DNA of 64,000 nt, taken from positions 62,001 to 126,000 of the forward strand of contig NZ_JAAIUV010000003.1 of the NCBI RefSeq assembly GCF_010975035.1. Reading direction: 5' to 3'. Position numbers and translations under genes: made by a program. The stretch is from Neobacillus thermocopriae. Its GTDB lineage: Bacteria; Bacillota; Bacilli; Bacillales; Cytobacillaceae. The notes under the pieces were generated by a model. It did not search any database. It worked only from the letters and a program-made list of their open reading frames with translations, and was not told where the DNA came from. Positions 9,181 through 17,499 of the stretch are shown piece by piece (positions within the stretch are counted from its first letter, which is position 1; the number at the start of each line of letters is the position of its first letter).

Positions 9181-9512
9181 TTATTGAAACATTCGTTTCT
9201 TTTGTGAGATGAAAGATAGTTAGCTATTGAGTAGATGATTAATATTTTCATATGTGAGAGATGTGCAACGTCCTTCATCGGAATTAGGAAGGACATTTTT
9301 TCATTCCGTTACTAATATAGCCTTATTTTTTTTGTTTCCAACCGACATTGAAATCGAATATGTATTTTTGATTACTTCTATGAGATATTTTCACTCAGTA
9401 GGAAAAAGCCTTCTATGTTCTTCCATCTGCGCTTAAGCCCTTTCTCAAAAAAATGATTATCAAGGAATTTAAAAAAAACCTTTCATTTTTCCAACGGATG
9501 GAATATAATACA
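9181..9512. other. Gap of ~330 bases with no recognised gene
   Basis: This AT-rich stretch lies between the mgl terminator and the GntR promoter. An open frame at 9254-9436 has no ribosome site and a low-complexity Phe/Ile-rich composition, so I do not call it. The only structure I see is at the right end: TATAAT at 9504-9509, the probable -10 of the next operon. Confidence 0.4.
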
Positions 9513-9539
9513 AACTGTATTATGAATAATAGTACAGTT
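9513..9539 (+). promoter_or_regulatory. Probable autoregulatory operator of the GntR-type repressor
   Basis: AACTGTA (9513-9519) and TACAGTT (9533-9539) are a perfect 7-bp inverted repeat with a 13-base centre. It sits directly downstream of a TATAAT -10 box (9504-9509), so it covers the expected transcription start. YtrA-type GntR repressors commonly bind such sites to repress their own ABC-transporter operons. Confidence 0.6.
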
Positions 9540-9560
9540 AATACAGATTGGGGGTCCGTT

Positions 9561-9950
9561 ATGTTCGAATTAGACATGAGGAGCCGAAAGCCGATATATG
9601 AGCAGCTGGTTGAAAAAATTAAGGAGCTAATTATGAATGAGGTGCTCAAAGCGGATGAACAGCTGCCATCGGTAAGAGCCTTGGCCACCGAACTAACTAT
9701 TAATCCAAACACAATACAAAAGGCATATCGAGAACTTGAGAGCCAAGGTTTTATTTATTCCATTAAAGGAAAAGGCAGTTTTGTCAACCCAAACAATCAA
9801 ACAAGGGACATTGAAAAAATACAATCCGTAAAAAAGGACCTCGAAAAATTAGTCTTGGAGGCACTGTACCTTGGAATTCCGGCACAGGAAATTATTAAGC
9901 TTGTTCAAGACTTGGACGCTTCAAAAGGGGGAGGCGAAAGCCATGATTGA
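9561..9950 (+). CDS. GntR-family transcriptional regulator, YtrA subfamily
   Basis: A 129-residue protein: a winged helix-turn-helix (about residues 11-77, with IYEQLVEKIKELI, LPSVRALATELTINPNTIQKAYRELE and GKGSFV) plus a short helical tail. The absence of a large effector domain places it in the YtrA subfamily, which dimerises through the tail and represses adjacent ABC-transporter genes. The ATG at 9561 has GGGGG 6 bases upstream; the frame extending to 9453 crosses the promoter and operator. The stop overlaps the ATPase gene start by 8 bases, so the two are translationally coupled. Confidence 0.88.
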   Translation: MFELDMRSRKPIYEQLVEKIKELIMNEVLKADEQLPSVRALATELTINPNTIQKAYRELESQGFIYSIKGKGSFVNPNNQTRDIEKIQSVKKDLEKLVLEALYLGIPAQEIIKLVQDLDASKGGGESHD

Positions 9951-10842
9951 AATGAAAAACGTAACAAAATCTTTTGACCGTTTGACCGCTATTGAAAACG
10001 TAAACTTACATATTCATAAAGGCTCTATCTACGGATTAATTGGTTCAAACGGAGCGGGAAAAACAACCATCATTAAGCTGTTGGCAGGAATTTATCTTCA
10101 GGAGAAGGGCGAAGTCATGATTGACGGACAGCCCGTTTTTGAGAATGTCCGTCTCAAGCAAAAGTTGTTTTATATACCAGACCAGCCATACTTTTTCTCC
10201 CAATATACGACTAAACAAATGGCACGCTTTTATAGAAACTGCTACCCAACCTGGGATGAGGAGAGATTCCAAAACTTAATCAATGCGTTCGAGGTGGATA
10301 TCAACAAAAAGATTCAAACTTTTTCAAAAGGATGGCAAAGACAAATTGCCTTTATTTTAGCCTTTTCCGTCAAACCGGAAATTCTTATTCTTGATGAGCC
10401 GATGGATGGATTGGATCCGGTTGTGCGTAGGAAGGTGAAGAATCTAATGATTCACGATGTCGCTGAAAGAGAAATGACCATTTTAATTTCATCTCACAAT
10501 CTCAGGGAGATTGAAGATATTTGCGATCATATTGGGGTTATTCATAAAGGAACACTCATCATGCAAAAAGAACTTGATGAACTGAAGTCCAATGTTCATA
10601 AGGTTCAGATTGCTTATAAGGATGGAGTTCCGGAGCAGTTGCTAAACAAACTCAATCCACTTCATTCGGAAAAACGAGGAAGTGTTCATCTGTTGATTAT
10701 TAGAGGAGAAGAAGAAATCATTGCCAAGCACATTCGCCAAACCAATCCGGTCATTTTCGACTTGCTCCCACTTACGCTTGAAGAAATTTTTATTTATGAA
10801 ATGGGGGATATCGGTTATGCCATCAAAAATGTCATTGTTTAA
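9943..10842 (+). CDS. ABC transporter ATP-binding protein (YtrB-like)
   Basis: About 299 residues, with Walker A GSNGAGKTT (about residue 35), Walker B ILILDEPMDGLDP and a switch histidine in SSHNLREIEDICDHIG. The signature is FSKGWQRQ instead of LSGGQ, a variation common in YtrB-type transporters. The C-terminal third is a small accessory domain. The start at 9943 follows GGGGGAGG by 8 bases. It pairs with the permease that follows, whose start lies inside the last 26 bases of this gene. The substrate is unknown; YtrA-linked transporters are often induced by cell-wall-active antibiotics (family knowledge). Confidence 0.88.
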   Translation: MIEMKNVTKSFDRLTAIENVNLHIHKGSIYGLIGSNGAGKTTIIKLLAGIYLQEKGEVMIDGQPVFENVRLKQKLFYIPDQPYFFSQYTTKQMARFYRNCYPTWDEERFQNLINAFEVDINKKIQTFSKGWQRQIAFILAFSVKPEILILDEPMDGLDPVVRRKVKNLMIHDVAEREMTILISSHNLREIEDICDHIGVIHKGTLIMQKELDELKSNVHKVQIAYKDGVPEQLLNKLNPLHSEKRGSVHLLIIRGEEEIIAKHIRQTNPVIFDLLPLTLEEIFIYEMGDIGYAIKNVIV

Positions 10843-12790
10843 TAAGGAATTGTTCTTTCAGATCGGACGAAGTACGGGCTGGGTTTCTTTAGTCTATTTT
10901 TTCACTTTGTTCTTTATAATTCCTTTTAAAATTTTAATGATTCTTGATTCGAAGGAAGATATTCAATTTTACCAAACAAAAACTAGTCTTTTTGAATATG
11001 ATTTTCAGATTCAAATGGGTTTAATGATCGTTATACCAGTACTTCTGGCGGTATTAATCTTTCGTTTCTTGCATGTTAAGCAAGCAAATGACCTGGTACA
11101 CAGCCTTCCCATTAAAAGGGATAAAATCTATCATCATTATGCACTAGCCGGAATTTTCCTGATAGTTGCTCCTATATTACTCATTTCAATCATTTTATTA
11201 TTCATGCATTTTTTCTATGATATTGATTCCTTATTCACGGTGATGGATATCTTTTTTTGGGCCGGTACCACCCTTATTATTAGTCTACTCCTTTATACAG
11301 CTAGTGTATTTATTGCCATGATGACAGGGATATCGGCAGTCCAGATCGTTTTAACTTATATTTTTGTCTTGTTTCCAACTGGTTTTATCCTTTTATTATT
11401 TACTAATCTAAACATACTGCTCTACGGTTTTCCAAGTAGCTATTATTTGAGAAAACAATTTGGAAATTTATCGCCAATAACCTTTGCGGCAGAGCTGGAA
11501 GGAAGAATCCCTTCATGGAAAATTTTAATTGTGTACGGGATATTAACAGTGGTCCTATATGGTTTAGCCTTATTTTTCTATAAAAAAAGAAGATTAGAAA
11601 CAGCCTCTGAAGCCATTTCTGTGGCAAAATTACGTTCTATTTTTAAATATGGTGCGTCTTTCTGCTTCATGCTTTTTGGGGGAGTATATTTTCATATGAT
11701 TTCCTATGAAAACATCGGTTGGACGGTGTTTGGCTATGGGGTGGGGGCTGCTTTTGGCTATTTTGCAGCAGAAATGGTTCTTCAAAAAACATGGAGAGTT
11801 TTTACAAAAATTAAGGGTCTGGCTATATTTCTAGGGATTATTGTCTTCCTAGTGATAGGAAGTCAAGCTCTTGGGTTCTATGAAAAAAAGGTCCCTAAGC
11901 AATCTGAAATTAAACGAGTCTTGGTAGGAGATAATCCTAGTTTTTACTTTAATCGTCAAGATGGGTTCACCGATAACTTCTATAATCCGAAACCAATAAA
12001 GGATTCACAAAACATCGCGGCGGTTCGTAGGCTACATGAACAAATCATTGCTGATAAAGAAATTCTAAAGGGAAGCAAGAATGATTTAAGTAGTACCATC
12101 TTTTTTATCTATGAATTGAAAAACGGGAAAAAGGTGATTCGCGAATATCATGTGATGACGGAGTTATATAACGATCTCTATAAACCTATTTATGAGTCAG
12201 AGGAATTTAAAAGAAATTCAAGAGAGATTTTTATGGTCGATGAAACGAAAGTCAAGAATATTCGTATTACGGCAATCGGGCCAATTGGAAAGGAAGTAAC
12301 GTTGTCGGATCCAAAGGATGTACAAGAAGCCATTTCGCTAATAAAAGAGGATGTGCTGGCGGAATCTTATGAGGATAGTGTTTATTTCCAGTACGGAAGA
12401 TCGACCATTGAACTGCAATTGGGAAGAGAAAATTCGGTTATATTCGAACTAAAGCCAACTTATGTAAAATTTAATGCATGGTTAAAGGAAAAGAATCTCC
12501 TTGATCAAGTAAAAGCTACTTCGGAGGATATTTCCAAAGTTGTGGTGGCAAAAGGTGAATTTTCACCAATGGATTTGGAGGAAGTAAAAAGAAAAGTGGA
12601 ACAAAACGGAGATTCATTGACAATAACCGATAAAGAACAGATCGAGCATGCATTAGAAACAGCAGGGGGCAATTATCGAGATCAATACAGCTATGCGGCA
12701 GTCTTCTATTATAACAATGGGGATGATGATGAAGTTCTTTATTTTGACGAGGCGCATGTACCGGATTTTGTCAGGAGCCACTTTAAGTAA
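10817..12790 (+). CDS. ABC transporter permease with large C-terminal soluble domain
   Basis: The 657-residue protein has an N-terminal half with about 8-9 membrane segments (ABC-2-like). A long soluble C-terminal region follows from about residue 355, rich in charged residues and without further membrane segments. The C-terminal part resembles the DUF6449 region I associate with Bacillus ABC permeases, but I cannot confirm that here. I chose the ATG at 10817 (GGGG 10 bases upstream); the ATG at 10829 is an alternative. It overlaps the ATPase gene and is followed 22 bases later by the ECF sigma gene, so these four genes probably form one operon. Confidence 0.82.
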   Translation: MPSKMSLFNKELFFQIGRSTGWVSLVYFFTLFFIIPFKILMILDSKEDIQFYQTKTSLFEYDFQIQMGLMIVIPVLLAVLIFRFLHVKQANDLVHSLPIKRDKIYHHYALAGIFLIVAPILLISIILLFMHFFYDIDSLFTVMDIFFWAGTTLIISLLLYTASVFIAMMTGISAVQIVLTYIFVLFPTGFILLLFTNLNILLYGFPSSYYLRKQFGNLSPITFAAELEGRIPSWKILIVYGILTVVLYGLALFFYKKRRLETASEAISVAKLRSIFKYGASFCFMLFGGVYFHMISYENIGWTVFGYGVGAAFGYFAAEMVLQKTWRVFTKIKGLAIFLGIIVFLVIGSQALGFYEKKVPKQSEIKRVLVGDNPSFYFNRQDGFTDNFYNPKPIKDSQNIAAVRRLHEQIIADKEILKGSKNDLSSTIFFIYELKNGKKVIREYHVMTELYNDLYKPIYESEEFKRNSREIFMVDETKVKNIRITAIGPIGKEVTLSDPKDVQEAISLIKEDVLAESYEDSVYFQYGRSTIELQLGRENSVIFELKPTYVKFNAWLKEKNLLDQVKATSEDISKVVVAKGEFSPMDLEEVKRKVEQNGDSLTITDKEQIEHALETAGGNYRDQYSYAAVFYYNNGDDDEVLYFDEAHVPDFVRSHFK

Positions 12791-12812
12791 AGAGATTTAA
12801 GGGGGTGGAGAC

Positions 12813-13322
12813 GTGAAAGCGGCTGAATTTGATCGACTCTATTCCATATATGCAAAGCGTCTTCTATATATAGCTTATAAATATACGAAAGACTTGTACC
12901 AGGCGGAAGACATCGTTCAGGAGTCTTTTTTAAAGGCATATAAGAAAATTCATACAATCGAAGATAATAGTAAATTAGGAGGTTGGCTGTCCGCCATTAC
13001 CGCTCGGACCGCCATCGACTTCTTGCGGTCAGAAAAAAGGAGGAATTGGCTAGTTATGGACGACTCCATGCTGGAACCACTGTTGGGGGGAAATGGCTAT
13101 GAAACTAGCACAGAAGAAACAGTTCATCTCCGACTATTCAAAGAAACTATTAGCGACTCCTTAAAAAACCTATCAAAAGAATTCCAAGAAGTACTTGTCC
13201 TAAAAATACAATATGGTTTGAAAGAAAATGAAATCGCCAGCCTCCTCGACATGAAATCAGCCACTGTCAAAACCCGCCTATACCGGGCGCGTAAACAGCT
13301 AAAGCAGCTTGTTGGTGCCTAA
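12813..13322 (+). CDS. ECF-type RNA polymerase sigma factor
   Basis: A 169-residue sigma-70 family protein with region 2 (about residues 8-75: DLYQAEDIVQESFLKAYKKI, then GGWLSAITARTAIDFLR) and region 4 (about 108-165, ending LLDMKSATVKTRLYRARKQLKQ). The GTG start follows GGGGGTGGAG by a few bases. No anti-sigma gene follows, which is unusual for a simple ECF unit. The upstream permease or another membrane protein may take that role, or regulation may be transcriptional through the GntR repressor at the head of the operon (inference). Confidence 0.88.
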   Translation: MKAAEFDRLYSIYAKRLLYIAYKYTKDLYQAEDIVQESFLKAYKKIHTIEDNSKLGGWLSAITARTAIDFLRSEKRRNWLVMDDSMLEPLLGGNGYETSTEETVHLRLFKETISDSLKNLSKEFQEVLVLKIQYGLKENEIASLLDMKSATVKTRLYRARKQLKQLVGA

Positions 13323-13356
13323 TCCTTTTTTTTAATAGGTATTGATTTTTATATAG

Positions 13357-13394
13357 AGAGGTGTTTTCTTATGATAAGAAGGCACCTCTTTTTT
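13357..13394 (+). terminator. Terminator after the sigma-factor gene
   Basis: GAGGTG (13358-13363) pairs with CACCTC (13383-13388), with TTTCTT/AAGAA pairing extending the stem, followed by a run of six T's. Confidence 0.75.
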
Positions 13395-13574
13395 GAATCA
13401 TTTTATGTAAGTTAACTAGAGAAGATTGGAGTCATGTTGGTTCAATGATAAATTCTTTGTCAGGTTTCTGGTTTCCTTTATCCTAATAATCAATGGATGA
13501 ACCAGTCGACTGGAGGGATTGGTGTTTTTGGAGGGAAAAATGAGTAGACGGTTTTTTGGGGGAGGTCTGTTAAT

Positions 13575-14279
13575 TTGATTTTTGAAGGAATATTGAAAAA
13601 AGCAGGAGAAATGACTGAAATACCATTTGAAGTAAGGGAATTAACGATCGATGATTTGCCAGAAGTTTTGCAAGTTCAGGATGTTGTTTATCAACGACTG
13701 GAGAATAAAGAGGTGCTTCAACCGCTCACCAAGGAGGAGTTTCAGTTTATTTTAGAAGGAAATGGTTTTATGCTTGGGGCTTTTGCAAAGGGGGGACTGA
13801 TCGCTTTTCGTGCCATGCTAGTGCCGCATATAGACGCCGAGCATCTGGGCTGGGATATTGGATTATCAGAAGAACAATTGAGCCAAGTCATTTATCAGGA
13901 AATCACCAATGTGTTACCGGAATACCGGGGCAATCGTCTGCAGCAATTATTAGCAAAGTTAATTATGAGGGAATTGGAGAAGGAATCACACCCTTATCGT
14001 TATGTGTGCTGTACTGTTGCCCCGTTCAATATCCCGAGTTTAAAAGACAAGTTCGTCCAGGGGATGCAAGTTGCAGCTCTCAAAGAAAAATATGGTGGTC
14101 TTGTGCGTTATGTATTTGTAAAGGATTTGTTCAAGGAAGAGGCCCTGCCTTGGAAGGAAATCGAAGTCATTAAAATGAGCCATACAAGAGGTCAACAAGA
14201 AAAACTTAAACAAGGCTGGCGCGGTTTTAAAATGGAACAAAGAAACAACGAAATATGGGTGTATTACGGAAGAAGATAA
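13575..14279 (+). CDS. GNAT-family acetyltransferase-like protein
   Basis: A 234-residue protein with a GNAT fold signature: VRELTIDDLPEVLQVQDVVYQRL at the start, a central GWDIGL strand, PEYRGNRLQQLL corresponding to the acetyl-CoA-binding loop, and a following RYVCCTVAPFNIPSL strand. The TTG start (13575) is supported by GGAGGT 8 bases upstream (13561-13566). It stands alone between two terminators. The substrate cannot be inferred; relatives are mostly annotated only as GNAT N-acetyltransferases. Confidence 0.75.
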   Translation: MIFEGILKKAGEMTEIPFEVRELTIDDLPEVLQVQDVVYQRLENKEVLQPLTKEEFQFILEGNGFMLGAFAKGGLIAFRAMLVPHIDAEHLGWDIGLSEEQLSQVIYQEITNVLPEYRGNRLQQLLAKLIMRELEKESHPYRYVCCTVAPFNIPSLKDKFVQGMQVAALKEKYGGLVRYVFVKDLFKEEALPWKEIEVIKMSHTRGQQEKLKQGWRGFKMEQRNNEIWVYYGRR

Positions 14280-14314
14280 AAAAGCATGGGGAATGAAATG
14301 GTCCATGCTTTTTT
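14278..14314. terminator. Terminator after the GNAT gene
   Basis: AAAAAGCATGG (from 14279) pairs with CCATGCTTTTTT (14303-14314). A-rich and T-rich flanks on both sides allow use in either direction. Confidence 0.75.
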
Positions 14315-14382
14315 CCATGGTTTATTTGCCTTATTGGCTGCAAACTTATGTCAAGGAGTAGGGGTGCTCTCATTTTAAAACG

Positions 14383-14398
14383 AATCAAACGTTTGATT
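14383..14398. promoter_or_regulatory. Perfect 16-bp palindrome AATCAAACGTTTGATT
   Basis: The site reads the same on both strands and lies 8 bases beyond the tatC stop codon, between convergent genes, where no promoter is expected. It looks like a dimeric repressor operator (TetR or LacI class) left from a lost gene. On the minus strand it is followed by CGTTTT, so it may instead act as a weak terminator for the tat operon. Confidence 0.4.
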
Positions 14399-14405
14399 AA
14401 TCATG

Positions 14406-15131
14406 TTATGCCACTACTTCTAATTTTATTCGTTTTCGCCTGTACACCATTTTTGATAGCAGTAAGCTACACTCATAAAGAAAAAGCAGTGGAATGATGA
14501 CAAGGATGTCAGAAAGCAAGTCTGGTGGTGTAAGAAGAACAGCGGTTATAAGTAAAACGAAATAAGAATATTTTCGATTTTTTTGTAACTGATAAGGCTT
14601 CAGCATTCCAAGGCTCGTTAGGAACATGATCACTATTGGGAGTTCGAACAAAAAGCCAAAAGGAAGGGTCATGTGAATGAGAAATTGGAAATATTTTTCC
14701 GTTGTAAAAAAATCAATAAACATTCCATCTGATAGAGATAGCAGGAAATCAAAGACAAGTGGAAAAATGACAAAATAGCCAAAACTGATTCCACAAATAA
14801 ATAAAAAGAATAATGCCGGAATATAGGCTAGAGTCACTTTCCGCTCCTTTTCCGTCAATGCTGGACGTACAAACAACCATACCTGACAGGCAGCCATTGG
14901 AATGGTCCCAGCTATTGCAACAACAGCGGCCAATAAGAAATACATCCATAAAATATCACTAGGACCTAATATAGCCAATTTGATTTCTAACTCCTTCATC
15001 AGCCATCGATAAATATCTTCTACAAATACAAAAGCTGAAGTAAAAAATAAAATAAATGTGCCCAGTACAATTATTAACCGCTTCCGCAATTCCTCTAAAT
15101 GACCAACGAAATCCATATCTTGGCTATTCAT
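14406..15131 (-). CDS. tatC: Sec-independent protein translocase subunit TatC
   Basis: About 241 residues with six membrane segments and the conserved TatC features: HLEELRKRL at the cytoplasmic N-terminus, FGYFVIFPLVFDFLL in the middle and FGFLFELPIVIMFLTSLGM after it. TatC binds the twin-arginine signal peptide. I chose the ATG at 15131 (protein begins MNSQDMDFVGHLEEL) because AAGGAGGT is 7 bases upstream. It is the last gene of the phoX-cxxC-tatA-tatC run, all on the minus strand, and so probably serves the PhoX protein encoded upstream, as TatCd serves PhoD in Bacillus subtilis. Confidence 0.93.
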   Translation of the reverse strand: MNSQDMDFVGHLEELRKRLIIVLGTFILFFTSAFVFVEDIYRWLMKELEIKLAILGPSDILWMYFLLAAVVAIAGTIPMAACQVWLFVRPALTEKERKVTLAYIPALFFLFICGISFGYFVIFPLVFDFLLSLSDGMFIDFFTTEKYFQFLIHMTLPFGFLFELPIVIMFLTSLGMLKPYQLQKNRKYSYFVLLITAVLLTPPDLLSDILVIIPLLFLYECSLLLSKMVYRRKRIKLEVVA

Positions 15132-15199
15132 GTTGGATACCTCCTTGAAAAAAGAAGATGCAAGCAACACTTACCGCTTACATCATCCAAATGAAAAAT

Positions 15200-15400
15200 T
15201 TAAATAGTTTTTTCCTTATGGATGGTTGTCATAACTTTCCCATCATCTTCATCTGAAACCAAATCACGTGTCGATTTTTTAAATTCTTTCAGAGTCGAAC
15301 CGACGGCTCGGCCTAGCTCTGGCAGTTTGGAAGGACCGAAAATAATTAAGGCAATAACCAGGATAAGAATTAAACCGGGGATCCCAATGTTTTGTAACAT
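15200..15400 (-). CDS. tatA: Twin-arginine translocase pore subunit TatA
   Basis: A 66-residue protein with one N-terminal membrane helix (about 4-20), the FGP hinge ([14 protein letters not shown]) and an amphipathic helix ([13 protein letters not shown]), the standard TatA/E layout. It lies 68 bases before tatC and 13 bases after the small CxxH/CxxC gene, in the phosphate-starvation operon headed by phoX. Confidence 0.93.
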   Translation of the reverse strand: MLQNIGIPGLILILVIALIIFGPSKLPELGRAVGSTLKEFKKSTRDLVSDEDDGKVMTTIHKEKTI

Positions 15401-15413
15401 AGGTTGACCTCCA

Positions 15414-15590
15414 TTAAATGACTTGTTTTATATGTTTTCGCTGTTGTGAATAGTTAAAGAGTTTATACTTTGCTCGGTTTCGGCAAAACTCACAACGGGT
15501 ACCGACCCCCGCTTCAGGTACTGTTTGAATATGAGGGATATAAATCAATTTCAACGCATCTTTCACGTGTGAGGGACAAACTAAAATCAT
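15414..15590 (-). CDS. CxxH/CxxC small protein
   Basis: About 58 residues. The motif CPSH near the start and CEFC about 35 residues later match the CxxH/CxxC small-protein family known from Bacillaceae (BA_5709/YyzF-like), presumably a metal-binding knuckle. I take the ATG at 15590 (MILVCPSHV); ATG 15593 directly precedes it and AGAAGGTGG lies upstream. In related genomes this family is usually not within a tat operon, so its position between phoX and tatA is notable. Function unknown. Confidence 0.75.
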   Translation of the reverse strand: MILVCPSHVKDALKLIYIPHIQTVPEAGVGTRCEFCRNRAKYKLFNYSQQRKHIKQVI

Positions 15591-15636
15591 CATTATCCAC
15601 CTTCTATTCACTAGGGACGGTCTGTCCTCGTTCAAC

Positions 15637-17253
15637 TTATTTAAACTTTCCGCCTTGAATGGCTACTAAGGCAGAACGTCCAAAACTTTGACCAGGATAT
15701 GGATTCCATGTTTCAGGGTGCTGAATATCTAAAAATAATGTGCGTTCATCCGGTGTCAACCATGGTCCTGTACATTCGCTACCCTTTGGTCCAGAGGCAA
15801 ATTGCTGTGGCTTTCCATAATTTTTCCCATCCGTAGGAACGAGGAAAACACCGCAATTTTTATAATCTGCATAAACATTATCCTCTGTAGCACTAAAATC
15901 CTCGACGACCCATAGGTTGCCCTTACTGTCAAAGTGAAGGTTATCTGGGCAGGTGATGCCGCTTTTCTGTCCGCCGGCAACAAATACTTCAAAGGTAAAA
16001 GAATCGTTGCCATGGTCACCGTCTGGAGGGACAAATCGAATGATCTGTCCATGGAAATTCCCGTGGCTAGAATTATTGGTTAATGAAAGAAAAACAGAAC
16101 CATCCAGTGGATGAATTTCCACATCCTCAGGGCGATCCAGCTTTGTACCACCAACAACACGAGCCGCTGCACGGGCATTGGTTAGAACATCTGCTTGGTC
16201 AGCAAACTGCGCCTTTAAGGCAGGGGTGCTCTCATGGTCAAGGGCAATCCATTTTTGTTTACTGATGTCTGCAACATATAAGGTCCCCTTTTCTAAAAGA
16301 TCAAAGTTTGCCTCACGGTTAACTGGATTGAATTTTTTCTCACTAATAAATTTATAGAAACATTCATCCCCTTTATCATCACCCATATATACGACGACTC
16401 TTCCATCATTCGTCAGCCCCATAGCTGCATTTTCATGGGCAAATCGTCCAAGTGCCGTATGCTTTCGAACGGGACGTTTCGGATCAAACGGGTCCACTTC
16501 CACGACCCAGCCATAATGCGTGTCATTAAAGTTTGGCCAGCCATAATCTTGCCCATATTCTGTATTTTCCTCACAGGATAGCACTGTATTCCATAAAGTG
16601 CGGCCACCGCTGCAGTTTCCGAGCGTGCCTTCCACTTTCACGGCGCCATTTACCGCTTTGCTACCGCGGGCAGGGCCTGTTAACTCAATGGGTGTCGTCC
16701 CATCCACACGGCGATTATATGTATCATCTTGAACCAATTTCCACTCGCCTTTTTCTTTTTTGACATGAATTACGGAACCGCCGACAGCTTCTTTCTCCAT
16801 TTTTAAAAGGTGGGGGTAGTTTGCTAGGTTCTCTTTTTTAAAATTTGCCGGATCCATTCCTAGTAATTTCATATAGTTGGCAGGTTCAGGGAATTCATGG
16901 TTTACCCAAATCAATCCTTCTTCAGAATTGTTACCACCTTTTAAACTATCAATTGGAAAATAGACAGTAAGATCTACGGAGTCTCCAAATTTTTCTCCTT
17001 TCGAGTTAATGACATCACCATATGAAGCAATGATATTGTAGTGATAGCCTTTAGGCAGGACTAAATCATTCTCCCATGTACGCTGAATCGGTTTAAACGA
17101 TACCGTAAGAGGTTTGCCTTTTCCGGAAGGTTTTCCATTCATCAAATGATTGGCTGCCATCGTGTTTTCTGTTAATGCTGCAATCCCAGATGATGCGGCA
17201 ACCAAGGCAGCGGTACTACTTCCTACATAGGTTAAAAAATGACGACGATCCAT
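15637..17253 (-). CDS. PhoX-family phosphatase, Tat-exported
   Basis: About 538 residues. The N-terminus MDRRHFLTYVGSSTAA is a twin-arginine signal (RRHFL) followed by a hydrophobic stretch and a probable cleavage site after about residue 34. The rest is the PhoX (DUF839) type: LIWVNHEFPEP, CSGGRTLWNTVLSCEEN, GRFAHENAAMG, YMGDDKGDECFYKF and TCPDNLHFDSKGNLWVVED are stretches rich in the acidic residues that ligate calcium and iron in PhoX enzymes. The predicted role is extracellular release of phosphate from phosphoesters. GGGGGAG lies 8 bases before the ATG at 17253. It heads the operon with its own Tat components and has a PhoP-type box in its promoter. Confidence 0.88.
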   Translation of the reverse strand: MDRRHFLTYVGSSTAALVAASSGIAALTENTMAANHLMNGKPSGKGKPLTVSFKPIQRTWENDLVLPKGYHYNIIASYGDVINSKGEKFGDSVDLTVYFPIDSLKGGNNSEEGLIWVNHEFPEPANYMKLLGMDPANFKKENLANYPHLLKMEKEAVGGSVIHVKKEKGEWKLVQDDTYNRRVDGTTPIELTGPARGSKAVNGAVKVEGTLGNCSGGRTLWNTVLSCEENTEYGQDYGWPNFNDTHYGWVVEVDPFDPKRPVRKHTALGRFAHENAAMGLTNDGRVVVYMGDDKGDECFYKFISEKKFNPVNREANFDLLEKGTLYVADISKQKWIALDHESTPALKAQFADQADVLTNARAAARVVGGTKLDRPEDVEIHPLDGSVFLSLTNNSSHGNFHGQIIRFVPPDGDHGNDSFTFEVFVAGGQKSGITCPDNLHFDSKGNLWVVEDFSATEDNVYADYKNCGVFLVPTDGKNYGKPQQFASGPKGSECTGPWLTPDERTLFLDIQHPETWNPYPGQSFGRSALVAIQGGKFK

Positions 17254-17299
17254 GAAATTTTCTCCCCCTTTTAAATGGTTTAGGTCCTTCACAAGTTTG

Positions 17300-17374
17300 A
17301 TTATAGAGGGGGAATGTAGAATAGAAGTTAAGGGAATGTAAAGATTTATTAAGAAAATTTAAATGATTCGTAAA
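17300..17374 (-). promoter_or_regulatory. PhoP-type binding array and promoter of the phoX-tat operon
   Basis: Read on the minus strand, six TTHAYA-like hexamers occur: TTTACG, TTTAAA, TTAATA, then TTTACA, TTAACT, TCTACA. Within each group of three the gap is exactly 5 bases (11-base period), and the groups are 4 bases apart. Plus-strand positions are 17369-17374, 17358-17363, 17347-17352, 17337-17342, 17326-17331 and 17315-17320. A TATAAT -10 box follows at 17305-17300. This is the layout of PhoP boxes in Bacillus (consensus TT[A/C/T]A[C/T]A with about 5-base spacers). Confidence 0.75.
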
Positions 17375-17499
17375 GTGTATATTTGAGTTGGCTTTGCATC
17401 TCATGTCATATAATAAGTTTTTCTTATTTTATTTCATAAAAATAATGAAATTTTTTTATCGATGTAATTGGAATATACTGTACAAAGGAGGTGGAGGAA

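Noticed and set aside
9254..9436. Open frame between mglC and the GntR gene
   Set aside because: Low-complexity Phe/Ile composition and no ribosome site.
12813..13322. An anti-sigma gene after the ECF sigma factor
   Set aside because: A terminator follows the sigma gene directly and the next gene is a GNAT-like protein with its own start site.
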